64,000 nucleotides of DNA from Methylocystis parvus OBBP. GTDB taxonomy: Bacteria; Pseudomonadota; Alphaproteobacteria; Rhizobiales; Beijerinckiaceae. The notes beneath the pieces are model-generated. The model did no database searches. It was given only the letters and a program-made list of their open reading frames with translations, and was not told where the DNA came from. Position numbers and translations under genes: made by a program. Location of the stretch: NCBI RefSeq assembly GCF_027571405.1, contig NZ_CP092968.1:930001-994000 (forward strand). The letters are read 5' to 3'. Below, one piece after another: positions 47,074 to 58,479 of this stretch (position 1 is the first letter of the stretch; each line of letters opens with the position of its first letter).

Positions 47074-47448
47074 CTATTCGCCGCCGAACGTCCATATCCT
47101 GTTCAGCGCGAAGGTCACGAACATCGCCGACACGGTCGTCGCGACTTGCGCCGGCAGATAAGGCGCGCCGAACCGGTTCACGAAAAGGCTCATCAGCAGA
47201 TAGGTGACGCAAAAGCCTGCAAAGGCCACGAGGCCGAAGCGCCAGCCCGCTTCGGCGTGCGGGCGGTCGCTCGCAAAAGTATGGCGCCGGTTGAGGAGAT
47301 AGGCGACGATCCCGCCGACCACATAGCCGCAAAGCGTCGCCGGAACTGGCGCCCAGCCGCCCGCCTCCACCAGCGCAATCAATATTGCGTAGTGCGCCGC
47401 CGTCGCCCCGACGCCGACCGAGGCGTAGGTCGCGAGTTGCCTCAGCAT
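47074..47448 (-). CDS. GtrA family membrane protein
   Basis: 124 aa with four helices. LRQLATYASVGVGATAAHYAILIAL and GGIVAYLLNRRHTFAS fit GtrA-type flippases for lipid-linked sugars; ALNRIWTFGG closes the domain. No glycosyltransferase partner is adjacent. Its ATG overlaps the stop of the cytochrome c gene (TGATG at 47446-47450), so the two are coupled. Confidence 0.9.
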   Translation of the reverse strand: MLRQLATYASVGVGATAAHYAILIALVEAGGWAPVPATLCGYVVGGIVAYLLNRRHTFASDRPHAEAGWRFGLVAFAGFCVTYLLMSLFVNRFGAPYLPAQVATTVSAMFVTFALNRIWTFGGE

Positions 47449-47765
47449 CAGCGCGCCGGCAACTGCGAATAATAGCGCGCGAGGTCGCGCATCTCTTCGT
47501 CGGTGAGATGGCGGCTCTCATAGGCCATTTCCTTGTGCGGACGCCTGCCCGATTTGAAATGCTGGAGCTGCGTATAAAGATACTGGTCGTGCTGGCCCGC
47601 GAGATTGGGGATTTCGACGTCATTGCCGACGCCGTCCGGCCCGTGGCAGGCGGCGCATTCGGCGACGACCTTGGCGAGATCGTATTTCTGTTCGGCGCAG
47701 GCGGGAGGAACGAGAATGAGCGCGGCGCAGAGCGCCGCCGCGACGATTGCGAAAAGGCTTTTCAT
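47448..47765 (-). CDS. Periplasmic class I cytochrome c
   Basis: 105 aa. A signal peptide (MKSLFAIVAAALCAALILVPPACA) precedes one haem site CAACHGPDG and a C-terminal Met region (HKEMAYESRHLTDEEMRDLARYYSQL). It is like half of a cytochrome c4 or a c553. It could accept electrons from the bc1 complex encoded nearby; this is inference from proximity. It is coupled to gtrA. Confidence 0.92.
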   Translation of the reverse strand: MKSLFAIVAAALCAALILVPPACAEQKYDLAKVVAECAACHGPDGVGNDVEIPNLAGQHDQYLYTQLQHFKSGRRPHKEMAYESRHLTDEEMRDLARYYSQLPAR

Positions 47766-47859
47766 AGGATCAGCATATCGCGCGCGCCCGCCTCTGTCCC
47801 CGGCCGATACGCGGCGGTTCGTCGCTATAGGGAATGGATGACAGCGGGGCGCTCGGCCG

Positions 47860-47894
47860 TCACAGGTCTTTTTCGCGTCACAGGTCTTTTTCGG
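47860..47894. repeat. Tandem 17-base duplication at the stop of the 47878 gene
   Basis: GTCACAGGTCTTTTTCG occurs at 47860-47876 and 47878-47894, an 18-base period. On the minus strand the protein end EKDL-stop is therefore repeated in frame after the real stop (EKDL-stop-R-EKDL-stop). Confidence 0.9.
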
Positions 47895-48240
47895 ACGAGC
47901 CGAGCCGCGCCGCGACGATCGCAGCGAGCAAGAGCGTCAGGTTCAGAATCAGCGCCAGAGCCGTGGCCCGATTCGGGATCATTTGCGTCGCCGCCAGGAT
48001 CTCCGCCGTGATCGCGAGCCAGATCGCCGTCCGCGACTGTTTGAACAGCGTTACCGCCAGCCAGAGCAGCAGCAGATTGAGTCCGAGGATGATGACGGTC
48101 ACTTCGCTCGACCGCATGGCGAGGCTCGTCAATAGCGTCGACGCGACGACAAGCCAGAAGACCACATGATAGCGCCGTAAAAAGGAGGTGGCGGCTGGTT
48201 TGGATTCTTTGAGGAACGCCGCGAAATTCGACGATTCCAT
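47878..48240 (-). CDS. Unrecognised small membrane protein
   Basis: 120 aa with three or four hydrophobic helices (VVFWLVVASTLLTSLAM, VIILGLNLLLLWLAVTLF, AIWLAITAEILAATQM, ATALALILNLTLLLAAIVAARL). No family recognised. The start is the ATG before ESSNFAAFLKESK; a longer frame reads A+T-rich DNA. The end is duplicated (see 47860-47894). Confidence 0.65.
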   Translation of the reverse strand: MESSNFAAFLKESKPAATSFLRRYHVVFWLVVASTLLTSLAMRSSEVTVIILGLNLLLLWLAVTLFKQSRTAIWLAITAEILAATQMIPNRATALALILNLTLLLAAIVAARLGSSEKDL

Positions 48241-48543
48241 AATGACGAGACACTCCCAATGCGGGAACCGCCCGCGCGGTCTGTCGGCGCCATTCTCATG
48301 CCGCCGCAGCAGCGAGGAAGACTCTATCGCATTTCTATTTTTTCGCAAGCGCGAGATAAGAATAATCGGAAAGGCTCCGCTAAACAGGCGACTCACACTA
48401 TTGTCAAAGTCTTCAACCTGAATCTTATAGAATGCTTGATATGTTCTTGCGCATATCTGTGAATTTTGGCGACAGCCGCTCTGATTTTGCTTTGAGCTGC
48501 GCCACGACCCCTCTCATGGATGCAACATGAAGACCAGACGGCG
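48241..48543. other. Gene-free A+T-rich gap
   Basis: No open frame with a ribosome site was found. The stretch about 48320-48480 is unusually A+T-rich for this window (for example CTATTTTTTCGC and CTTATAGAATGC) and may hold the promoter of the 47878 membrane-protein gene. No repeat family member was seen. Confidence 0.4.
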
Positions 48544-48879
48544 TCACCCGCAATCGTCGATCAACTTGTCCTTCGCCCAGCCGCGCTTCACCTTGTCGAA
48601 GTCAGGATCGCCCGGATTGGGCGTCGCCTCGCCGGGAAAATGGGAAACGCGCAGCCAGCCGGCGGATCGAATGTAAGCGTTGTTTTTCACGTCGACGACG
48701 ACGATCTCGCCCGGATGCATTTTCGCGAGGAGTTTAGCTGTGGGCGATGGGCCGTCCCGCAGCGCGACGAAGCCGTCCGGCGTGGATTGGACGGAACAGG
48801 CGCTGAAAATCTCGGTCCTCGCCCCAGTTGCGGCGAAGAGCGGCAGAATGACGGCCGTGATGGCCAGGAAAATTCTCAT
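48544..48879 (-). CDS. Exported SH3-like domain protein
   Basis: 111 aa. A signal peptide (MRIFLAITAVILPLFAATGA) precedes a bacterial SH3 domain: GFVALRDGPSPTAKLLAKMHPGEIVVVD then GWLRVSHF, with two cysteines (FSACSVQ and the C-terminal DDCG) that could pair. Such domains often bind cell-wall peptides. It is divergent from carB. Confidence 0.82.
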   Translation of the reverse strand: MRIFLAITAVILPLFAATGARTEIFSACSVQSTPDGFVALRDGPSPTAKLLAKMHPGEIVVVDVKNNAYIRSAGWLRVSHFPGEATPNPGDPDFDKVKRGWAKDKLIDDCG

Positions 48880-49009
48880 TATTCACTCCCGATCGGGCGC
48901 CGGACTCTTTTCTCCCGCGGGTTCCGATGGCGGCGCCATGCGCTGGCGCATGGGAATAGCCCTGTTGACGCCTTCGCTTCAGCCCCTTCACACTCGCGTC
49001 ATTCTCGTC

Positions 49010-49198
49010 TAGACAGACCTCGACTTTCGAGCCGGGCGCGCCCCGCTCGCCGCCCGCAAGACGGGCAATTGGGGACGCGTGCCGGTCCAAGGGCCGGGGA
49101 CGCGGCCTTTTTTTGTGCGCGCGCCCCTGCCTCGCCGGGCGGAAAACGACAAACCGACATAGCCCGTCCCTCGCGGGGCGGGCGTTCGAAGGACGCTG
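49010..49198 (+). promoter_or_regulatory. Structured carB leader with terminator and competing hairpin
   Basis: The gap 48880-49198 carries no gene. Within it, GCCCG/CGGGC (49052-49066) forms a small hairpin; GGCCG/CGGCC (49092-49107) followed by seven T (49108-49114) is a textbook intrinsic terminator; CCGGTCC (49082-49088) can instead pair with GGGCCGG (49091-49097), which would break the terminator stem. A further stem GCCCGTCCC/GGGGCGGGC (49162-49183) precedes the carB ribosome site. The arrangement suggests premature termination control. Confidence 0.5.
49089..49114 (+). terminator. Intrinsic terminator about 85 bases upstream of carB
   Basis: Stem GGCCG (49092-49096) and CGGCC (49103-49107), loop of six, extended by A-U pairs, then TTTTTTT. 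It lies on the carB strand with no gene ahead of it on that strand, so it must end either a small RNA or the carB leader itself. Confidence 0.65.
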
Positions 49199-52534
<3,336 letters not shown>

Positions 52535-52572
52535 GATCGAAGGAAGTAACGGCGAGCGCCCTGTCTAGCCGC

Positions 52573-52593
52573 GCGGAATGCGTTTCATTCCGC
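52573..52593. other. Perfect 8-bp hairpin between carB and greA
   Basis: GCGGAATG (52573-52580) and CATTCCGC (52586-52593) pair exactly around CGTTT. GCGCCC (52556-52561) and GGGCGC (52604-52609) flank it and could extend the structure; TTTT follows at 52613. It may be a weak terminator for carB or part of the greA leader. Confidence 0.5.
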
Positions 52594-52725
52594 CACGCCG
52601 AACGGGCGCCGCTTTTGCGACGAAACTAACGACAGATGATTCGGGACTCCCCGCGCCGGCGCTTCATGGCCCGCGGGCGAGGAGGCTATTCCCGGCATTT
52701 ATGGGAAAGGCGAAGAGCGAGACCA

Positions 52726-53205
52726 ATGGCAATCGACAAGGTGCCGATGACAGCCCCCGGCTACGCCGCGCTTGCAGAGGAACTGCGCCGCCGGCAGCAG
52801 GAAGACCGCCCGCGCATCATCCAGCAGATCGCCGAAGCGCGCGCTCATGGCGATCTCTCGGAAAACGCCGAATATCACGCCGCGAAAGAGGCGCAGTCGC
52901 TCAATGAGGGCCGCATCGCCGAGCTCGAGGACAAACTCTCGCGCGCGGAAGTCATCGACGTCTCCAAGCTCTCCGGCGCGACAGTGAAATTCGGCGCGAC
53001 CGTGACCGTCGTCGACGAGGACACGGAGGAGGAGAAGGCCTATCAGATCGTCGGCGAGAGCGAAGCCGACGTGAAGAGCGGCCGCGTCTCGCTCACGAGC
53101 CCCATCGCCCGCGCGCTGATCGGCAAGAAGGTCGGCGACACGGTCGAGGTGAAGACCCCCGGCGGCGGCAAGAGCTATGAGATTTTGAAAGTCGCGTTTG
53201 TGTGA
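52726..53205 (+). CDS. greA: Transcription elongation factor GreA
   Basis: 159 aa. It rescues backtracked RNA polymerase by stimulating transcript cleavage. [16 protein letters not shown], the coiled-coil tip [26 protein letters not shown] with the catalytic acidic residues (D, E), and the C-terminal [23 protein letters not shown] are typical. The start is the ATG before AIDKVPM; the longer frame is not used. It follows carB by 191 bases. Confidence 0.97.
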   Translation: MAIDKVPMTAPGYAALAEELRRRQQEDRPRIIQQIAEARAHGDLSENAEYHAAKEAQSLNEGRIAELEDKLSRAEVIDVSKLSGATVKFGATVTVVDEDTEEEKAYQIVGESEADVKSGRVSLTSPIARALIGKKVGDTVEVKTPGGGKSYEILKVAFV

Positions 53206-53212
53206 GGGGATT

Positions 53213-53356
53213 CCCCCTCCCCGTGAAACGGGGAGAGGGTTAGGGTGAGGGGCAGGGCCGCATGAGCGGCGCCCCGTAAGTCACCGTCTGTCTGCACTAT
53301 TCTAAATGTGGCCCGCCCCTCACCCCAGCCCTCTCCCCGCTTGCGGGGAGAGGGGG
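53213..53356. repeat. Composite family 2 repeat unit, left flank of the DUF559 gene
   Basis: About 144 bases: arm CCCTCCCCGTGAAACGGGG then AGAGGGTTAGGGTGAGGGGC; a conserved GGGCCGCATGAGCGGCGCC hairpin; a variable centre; then the inverted arm GCCCCTCACCCCAGCCCTC with TCCCCGCTTGCGGGGAGAGG. The whole unit is an inverted pair. Its match at 53725 has the same order and length. Confidence 0.9.
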
Positions 53357-53369
53357 TTTTTGGACGCCC

Positions 53370-53738
53370 ATGCGCGGCCCTGATCATTTCGAACGAACCC
53401 GCAGCCGGGACCTGCGCGCGGCGCAAACTTCCGCGGAAGCGAATCTGTGGGGAAAGCTGCGGGGACGGCGGCTCGGCGGATATAAGTTCGTGCGCCAGGA
53501 GCCTATCGAAGGCTTTTTCGCCGACTTCGTTTGCCGAGAACAAAAGCTGGTCATCGAAGTCGACGGAGCAACCCACTCCACCGACGAAGAGGTCGCTTAC
53601 GACGCTCGCCGCGAGCGCATCTTGAAGGCGGCGGGCTTCCGCATTCTCCGTGTCCAGAACGACGATATCCGCACCAATATTGACGGCGTTTGCGAAACGA
53701 TCCTGCGAACGCTGGCCCCAGATTCCCTCTCCCCGTGA
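53370..53738 (+). CDS. DUF559 endonuclease-like protein between two repeat units
   Basis: 122 aa with the PD-(D/E)xK-like core of DUF559/Vsr-type nucleases: AEANLWGKLRGRRLGGYKFVRQEPIEGFFADFVC, then KLVIEVDGATHSTDEE with the acidic residues, and ERILKAAGFRILRVQNDDI. No substrate is known. The ATG is 13 bases after the left repeat unit, and the last residues (PDSLSP) and stop are inside the right unit. It probably arrived as a cassette with the repeats. No methylase is adjacent. Confidence 0.82.
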   Translation: MRGPDHFERTRSRDLRAAQTSAEANLWGKLRGRRLGGYKFVRQEPIEGFFADFVCREQKLVIEVDGATHSTDEEVAYDARRERILKAAGFRILRVQNDDIRTNIDGVCETILRTLAPDSLSP

Positions 53739-53867
53739 AACGGGGAGAGGGTTAGGGTGAGGGGCAGGGCCGCATTCGCGGCGCCGTGGACTTCATCAAC
53801 CGCCCCCACGATCGCCGATGTGGCTCGCCCCTCACCCCAGCCCTCTCCCCGCAGGCGGGGAGAGGGA
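53725..53867. repeat. Composite family 2 repeat unit, right flank of the DUF559 gene
   Basis: Same design and length as 53213-53356: CCCTCTCCCCGTGAAACGGG arm, GGGCCGCATTCGCGGCGCC hairpin, a different centre, then GCCCCTCACCCCAGCCCTC. The outer arms are almost identical between the two units while the centres differ, so the folded arms appear to be under selection or recently copied. It overlaps the ends of two genes. Confidence 0.9.
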
Positions 53868-54837
53868 GTCGAAACGTCTCCCCGCCGGGACCGCCCTCCG
53901 CATCCTCGCCGACGGCCGCGCGGGGCACGAGGCGCAGACTCTCGGCCTCGCCGAAGCGCTTGGCCTCCCTCCGGACATCCGCCGCGTCTCCCCGCGCCAC
54001 CCATACGACTGGCTCGCCCCCTTCGGCCCGCCCGATCCGCGCGACGCCGGCGCCTTCGCCCCGCCCTATCCCGACATCGTCCTCGCCGCCGGGCGGCGGA
54101 CCATCCCCGCGCTGAAGCGACTCAAGCGCCAATCGGGCGGCCGCACATTCGCCGTGTACGTCAACAAGCCCGCCACGGGCCTTGGAACCGCCGATCTCAT
54201 CGTCGCTCCGCGCCATGACGGTCTCTCGGGGGCGAACGTCGTCTCCTCCCTTACGCCCCCGAACCGGGTCACCCCCGAACGCCTCGCTGCGGCCCGCGCC
54301 GCGCCGGACCCGCGCATCGCCGCCCTGCCCCGGCCCCGCGTCGCGATGCTGCTTGGGGACGCCAGCGGGATCGTCTACGACCTCGACTACATCGCCTCCG
54401 TTCTCATCCTCGCCGGGGCGAGCGTCATGGCGACGCCCTCGCGGCGCACCTCCGCCAAGATTCGGGCCACGATCCGCGCCGCTCTCGACCAGCCGGGCGG
54501 CTGGTTCTGGGACGGCGAAGGCGAAAACCCCTATTTTTCGATGCTCGCCAACGCCGACCGCATCATTGTCACCGGCGACAGCGTCAATATGGTCGGCGAG
54601 GCCGTCGCGACCGGCGCGCCGGTGCATGTGGTCGAACCCTATGCGACGCGGCACAAACTCTCAGTCTATTTGAAGAATCTCGAAGAAGCCGGCGCCGTCC
54701 GCATCTGGACGGGCCGTTTCGACGACTGGGCCTACGCGCCGGTCAATTCGACGCCGATCGTCGCAAGAAGGATTGAGAGGGCTTTCGGGGCCTTTCAAAC
54801 GTCGTTGCGCGCCGAGCGACGCGACCCGAAGACATAA
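53818..54837 (+). CDS. ELM1 (mitochondrial fission)-like protein
   Basis: 339 aa. ILADGRAGHEAQTLGLAEALGL, DIVLAAGRRTIPALKRLKRQSGG, VAMLLGDASGI, GENPYFSMLANADRIIVTGDSVNMVGEA and PVHVVEPYATRHKLS match the ELM1 family, which has glycosyltransferase-like folds; its bacterial role is unknown. The only in-frame start, ATG 53818, lies in the right repeat unit, so about residues 2-17 (WLAPHPSPLPAGGERE) are repeat-encoded and probably replaced the original N-terminus. Confidence 0.85.
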   Translation: MWLAPHPSPLPAGGERESKRLPAGTALRILADGRAGHEAQTLGLAEALGLPPDIRRVSPRHPYDWLAPFGPPDPRDAGAFAPPYPDIVLAAGRRTIPALKRLKRQSGGRTFAVYVNKPATGLGTADLIVAPRHDGLSGANVVSSLTPPNRVTPERLAAARAAPDPRIAALPRPRVAMLLGDASGIVYDLDYIASVLILAGASVMATPSRRTSAKIRATIRAALDQPGGWFWDGEGENPYFSMLANADRIIVTGDSVNMVGEAVATGAPVHVVEPYATRHKLSVYLKNLEEAGAVRIWTGRFDDWAYAPVNSTPIVARRIERAFGAFQTSLRAERRDPKT

Positions 54838-54965
54838 TGACGCTTCTGAATCGCGCTTCTTCGCAAGGACGGCTTCTTCTTGCGGCGCAGCGCATAATGA
54901 CTAGATTGCGGCTCTCTCCGCTCCGCTCTTAGGGGAGACGGAAACACTCAACAGGCGAGTTCCCC

Positions 54966-55925
54966 ATGTCCGCCCCCACACATGCGCGCGTCATCATCAT
55001 CGGCTCCGGGCCGGCCGGCTATACGGCGGCGATCTACGCCGCGCGCGCGATGCTGGAGCCAATGCTCATCGCCGGCTTCGATTCGGGCGGTCAGCTCATG
55101 ATCACCACCGAGGTGGAGAATTATCCCGGCTTCGCCGAGCCCGTGCAGGGCCCGTGGCTCATGGAGCAGATGCGGCTACAGGCCGAGCATGTCGGCGCGA
55201 GGCTCGTCTCCGACCACATCGTCGAAGCCCGGCTCGAGAAGCGCCCCTTCATGCTCATCGGCGACAGCGGAGCGGCCTATAGCTGCGACGCGCTGATCAT
55301 AGCGACGGGCGCCAAGGCGAAATGGCTCGGCGTTCCGAGCGAGGAGAAGTTCAAGGGTTTCGGCGTCTCGGCTTGCGCGACCTGCGACGGCTTCTTTTTT
55401 CGCGGCAAGAAAGTCATTGTCGTCGGCGGCGGCAATACGGCGGTCGAAGAAGCGCTCTACCTCTCCAATCTCGCCTCCCATGTCACGCTGGTGCATCGCC
55501 GCGATACGCTCCGTTCGGAGCGCGTGCTGCAGGATCGCCTGCGCAAGCAGCCAAATGTCTCGGTGCTTTTCGATACTGTCATCGACGAGATCGTCGGCAC
55601 GGAAGGTCCCCTCTCCGTCACCGGCGCGCGCGTTAAGAACGTGAAGACCGGCGAGACGCAGACGCTCGACGCGGACGGCGTTTTCATCGCCATCGGCCAC
55701 GCGCCCGCCTCCGAACTCTTCAAAGGCCAGTTGAACGTCAAGCCCAGCGGCTATATCGCCGTTGAGCCCGGCACGACGCGCACCAATATTCCCGGCGTCT
55801 ATGCGGCGGGCGACGTCGCCGACGAAGTCTATCGCCAGGCGGTGACCGCCGCCGGGCTGGGCTGCATGGCGGCGCTGGACGTCGAAAAATTCCTGCTCGA
55901 CGCGCCCGCGCACGAAATCGCCTGA
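54966..55925 (+). CDS. trxB: Thioredoxin-disulfide reductase
   Basis: 319 aa flavoprotein. IIGSGPAGYTAAIYAARA binds FAD, the redox-active pair is CATCDGFFF (about residues 138-141), VVGGGNTAVEEALYLSNLA binds NADPH, and GVYAAGDVADEVYRQAVTAAGLGCMAA is the second FAD block. It reduces thioredoxin with NADPH. It is followed after eight bases by a CDGSH gene, probably cotranscribed. Confidence 0.97.
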   Translation: MSAPTHARVIIIGSGPAGYTAAIYAARAMLEPMLIAGFDSGGQLMITTEVENYPGFAEPVQGPWLMEQMRLQAEHVGARLVSDHIVEARLEKRPFMLIGDSGAAYSCDALIIATGAKAKWLGVPSEEKFKGFGVSACATCDGFFFRGKKVIVVGGGNTAVEEALYLSNLASHVTLVHRRDTLRSERVLQDRLRKQPNVSVLFDTVIDEIVGTEGPLSVTGARVKNVKTGETQTLDADGVFIAIGHAPASELFKGQLNVKPSGYIAVEPGTTRTNIPGVYAAGDVADEVYRQAVTAAGLGCMAALDVEKFLLDAPAHEIA

Positions 55926-55933
55926 GAGGGAAA

Positions 55934-56173
55934 ATGAGCGAACGCGTCATCTTCCAGAAGAAAGCCATGCCTGTCGAGGTCGAGGCGGGAAAGACCTATT
56001 ATTGGTGCGCCTGCGGCCGCAGCGCCAGACAACCCTTTTGCGACGGCGCCCATAAGGGGACAGGTATCGACCCCGTGGCCTACAAGGCCGAGGCCGCCGG
56101 CAAGGCCTTTTTCTGCGGCTGCAAGGCGACGAAGAAGGAGCCGCTTTGCGACGGCGCGCATAAGGAGTTGTGA
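55934..56173 (+). CDS. Twin CDGSH-type iron-sulfur protein
   Basis: 79 aa. Two CDGSH-type motifs are present: YYWCACGRSARQPFCDGAHKG and FFCGCKATKKEPLCDGAHKEL. Each has the C-x-C-x(n)-CDGAH pattern that ligates one [2Fe-2S] cluster with three Cys and one His. Such soluble tandem proteins likely carry electrons or clusters. The position directly after trxB suggests a redox-linked role, which is inference. Confidence 0.93.
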   Translation: MSERVIFQKKAMPVEVEAGKTYYWCACGRSARQPFCDGAHKGTGIDPVAYKAEAAGKAFFCGCKATKKEPLCDGAHKEL

Positions 56174-56182
56174 GAGAGCCGC

Positions 56183-56248
56183 CATTCAGGACTCTGAATG
56201 AGGCCCCCTCTCGCTTCGAGACGGCCGTTCCGGAGCGGCCGTCTCGAA
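56183..56248. terminator. Two perfect hairpins between convergent genes
   Basis: CATTCAG-GACT-CTGAATG (56183-56200) and a 13-bp stem with an 8-base loop (56215-56248; arm TTCGAGACGGCCG). The second resembles the core of the family 1 repeat. They lie between the CDGSH gene and the convergent gene and probably terminate both. Confidence 0.65.
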
Positions 56249-56263
56249 GGCTTTCAGCCGCCT

Positions 56264-56698
56264 TTACTCGACATGCGCATTGACCCGTTTCGTACGGACT
56301 TCTCCGTCGGGAAATCTGATCGTAAAGACGAAAGTGTCGTCGCCCACAAAGCCCCGGTAAGGCCGGTAGCGGATCGTCGTTCCGGTCAGCGGCCGGTCGT
56401 TGCAATGGGCGTAAGGCTCGCCCTCCCCGAAGGCGATCTCGCCCTTGCGCTTGACGATCGAGACCTGACCGTAGCGCGGGCGCTCCAACACCCAGGCGCG
56501 CGAGTCGCCCGTCTTGCGGCAATGGGCGGAGGTGGTCGAAAACGGCCCGAGCGTCACGCCGCCGTCGCGCTCGACCTGCGCATCGACCGTCTCATACGCC
56601 TCGCCGCTCAGAAGTTCGCCGGACGCCGCCAAAGCGGGCGCCGCCGCCAGCATCGTCAGCCCGGCCGCCAAAATGCCGCCAATCATCTTCTCACGCAT
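56264..56698 (-). CDS. Exported protein with cadherin/Ig-like fold candidate
   Basis: 144 aa. A signal peptide (MREKMIGGILAAGLTMLAAAPALA) is followed by a small domain with two cysteines (SAHCRKTG, AHCNDRPL) and an ending TTIRYRPYRGFVGDDTFVFTIRFPDG, typical of bacterial cadherin-like or Ig-like repeats. Probably secreted or periplasmic. No function can be assigned. Confidence 0.72.
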   Translation of the reverse strand: MREKMIGGILAAGLTMLAAAPALAASGELLSGEAYETVDAQVERDGGVTLGPFSTTSAHCRKTGDSRAWVLERPRYGQVSIVKRKGEIAFGEGEPYAHCNDRPLTGTTIRYRPYRGFVGDDTFVFTIRFPDGEVRTKRVNAHVE

Positions 56699-56799
56699 AT
56701 TCGCCCCCGTTCAGCCTGAGTGACATCCCCAATGGGAGGACCTTAGCCGGAAGGGCTCGGCGGGCGCGTTCGCCAGCGCACAGAGAACGCAAAAGACTT

Positions 56800-57384
56800 T
56801 CAGGGCGCGAGGACGTCGCGATAGATTTCCCTCATCGGGACGCTGGCCTGCACCGCCGGCAAATCCATGACGCCGTCCAACCCGTCGAGAATTCGCACCC
56901 CGGACCAGATATCGCCATTCCGGTCGAAAATCTCGATATGGGCTCTATCCCGCTCCACGAGCACATAGTGCCGAAGGCACGGCAGCCTCCGATAAACTGC
57001 CCATTTCTCAAACCGGTCGCGCGCTTTGCTGCCCTCGGACATGACTTCGACAAGCACGGACGGGTCATCCAGCGCGGAAGCGCCAGGTTCAAGCGGTCGG
57101 CAGTGAACGATGACGTCAGGGAGAGTGGACGATTCGGTTGGCTTGTCTCTCAGCCTGAAGGACTCGGTCAGGGTCCGGCAGGGAGAGCCTTGCGTGCGGA
57201 AGCGCTCCCGCAGCGCCATCGCCAAATTCTGGATAATGTAATTATGCTCCCATCGCGCGCCGACCATCATCCGCACGACCCTGCCGCCGATCAGCTCCCA
57301 TTTCTCGTCGGCGGGCTTGTCGGGCAGAAGTTCCTCGAAATCGTCGAGGGACATATACTCATATTGCGAGGGCGGGCGATTCAC
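56800..57384 (-). CDS. Uma2 family endonuclease-like protein (DUF820)
   Basis: 194 aa. The restriction-nuclease-like core has TLPDVIVHCRPL, DPSVLVEVMSEGSKARDRFEKWAVYRRLPCLRHYVLV and AHIEIFDRN, the D...E-x(n)-K arrangement of Uma2. The start is GTG at 57384 with GGAG seven bases upstream, giving NRPPSQYEYMSLDDFEELLP. Function unknown. It is divergent from ruvB with 57 bases between. A much longer frame on this strand is an antisense shadow of ruvB. Confidence 0.87.
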   Translation of the reverse strand: MNRPPSQYEYMSLDDFEELLPDKPADEKWELIGGRVVRMMVGARWEHNYIIQNLAMALRERFRTQGSPCRTLTESFRLRDKPTESSTLPDVIVHCRPLEPGASALDDPSVLVEVMSEGSKARDRFEKWAVYRRLPCLRHYVLVERDRAHIEIFDRNGDIWSGVRILDGLDGVMDLPAVQASVPMREIYRDVLAP

Positions 57385-57441
57385 GGCGCGGCTCCGTTTG
57401 GCGAAGAATAGCACGCGCGCGCTGGCGCATTGGAGCGATCC

Positions 57442-58479
57442 TTGACCACCCCTCCCCGTCTCGTTTCTCCAGAACAGCGCGAAGACGACACGGATTCGAG
57501 CCTGCGGCCGCTGACGCTGGCCGACTTCACCGGCCAGGAGGCGGCGCGGGCCAATCTCAAGGTCTTCATCGAGGCGGCCAGAACGCGCGGCGACGCGCTG
57601 GACCATGTGCTGCTGGTCGGCCCGCCAGGGCTCGGCAAGACGACCCTCGCCCAGATCGTGGCGCGCGAGCTCGGCGTCAATTTTCGCTCCACCTCCGGCC
57701 CGGTCATCGCCAAGGCCGGCGATCTCGCGGCGCAACTCACCAATCTCGAGCCGCGGGACGTGCTCTTCATCGACGAAATCCACCGGCTCAATCCGGCGGT
57801 GGAGGAAATCCTTTATCCCGCCATGGAGGATTTTCAGCTCGACCTCATCATCGGCGAGGGCCCGGCCGCGCGCTCGGTGAAGATCGACCTCGCGAAATTC
57901 ACGCTTGTCGGCGCGACGACGCGCGCGGGCCTGCTGACGACGCCGCTGCGCGACCGTTTCGGCATCCCGGTGCGGCTGAATTTCTACACGCCGCAGGAGC
58001 TGGAGCTGATCGTCAAGCGCGGCGCGCGCGTGCTCGGCGTCGGCATGAATGACGAAGGCGCCCGCGAGATCGCGCGGCGCGCGCGCGGCACGCCCCGCAT
58101 CGCCGGTCGCCTCCTGCGCCGGGTGCGCGATTTCGCGGTGGTCGACGGCGTCGCGACGATCACGCGCGAGCTGGCCGACCGCTCGCTCTCGCTGCTCGAC
58201 GTCGACTCCATCGGCCTCGACATCATGGACCGGCGCTATCTCGATATGGTCGCAATCAATTTCGGCGGGGGGCCGGTGGGCATCGAAACCATCGCCGCCG
58301 CGCTTTCCGAGCCGCGCGACGCGATCGAGGACATTATCGAGCCTTACCTGCTGCAGCAGGGATTCCTCCAGCGCACGCCGCGCGGACGTCTGCTGACGCC
58401 GAACGCCTTCCGGCATCTCGGATTGGCCGAGCCCGCGCAATCGGCGGGACAGTTCGGCTTGTTCGGGGAAGAGGACTGA
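57442..58479 (+). CDS. ruvB: Holliday junction branch migration helicase RuvB
   Basis: 345 aa. [18 protein letters not shown] (Walker A), [11 protein letters not shown] (Walker B), [21 protein letters not shown] (sensor 1 and arginine finger region) and the C-terminal winged helix ([41 protein letters not shown]) are complete. The start is TTG at 57442 with GGAG six bases upstream. ruvA and ruvC, usually just upstream in this order, are absent; a Uma2 gene lies there instead. Confidence 0.97.
   Translation: MTTPPRLVSPEQREDDTDSSLRPLTLADFTGQEAARANLKVFIEAARTRGDALDHVLLVGPPGLGKTTLAQIVARELGVNFRSTSGPVIAKAGDLAAQLTNLEPRDVLFIDEIHRLNPAVEEILYPAMEDFQLDLIIGEGPAARSVKIDLAKFTLVGATTRAGLLTTPLRDRFGIPVRLNFYTPQELELIVKRGARVLGVGMNDEGAREIARRARGTPRIAGRLLRRVRDFAVVDGVATITRELADRSLSLLDVDSIGLDIMDRRYLDMVAINFGGGPVGIETIAAALSEPRDAIEDIIEPYLLQQGFLQRTPRGRLLTPNAFRHLGLAEPAQSAGQFGLFGEED

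Noticed and set aside
53213..53867. A CRISPR array, because of repeated short palindromes
   Set aside because: Only two composite units, each an inverted pair, with a gene between; no regular spacers and no cas genes.
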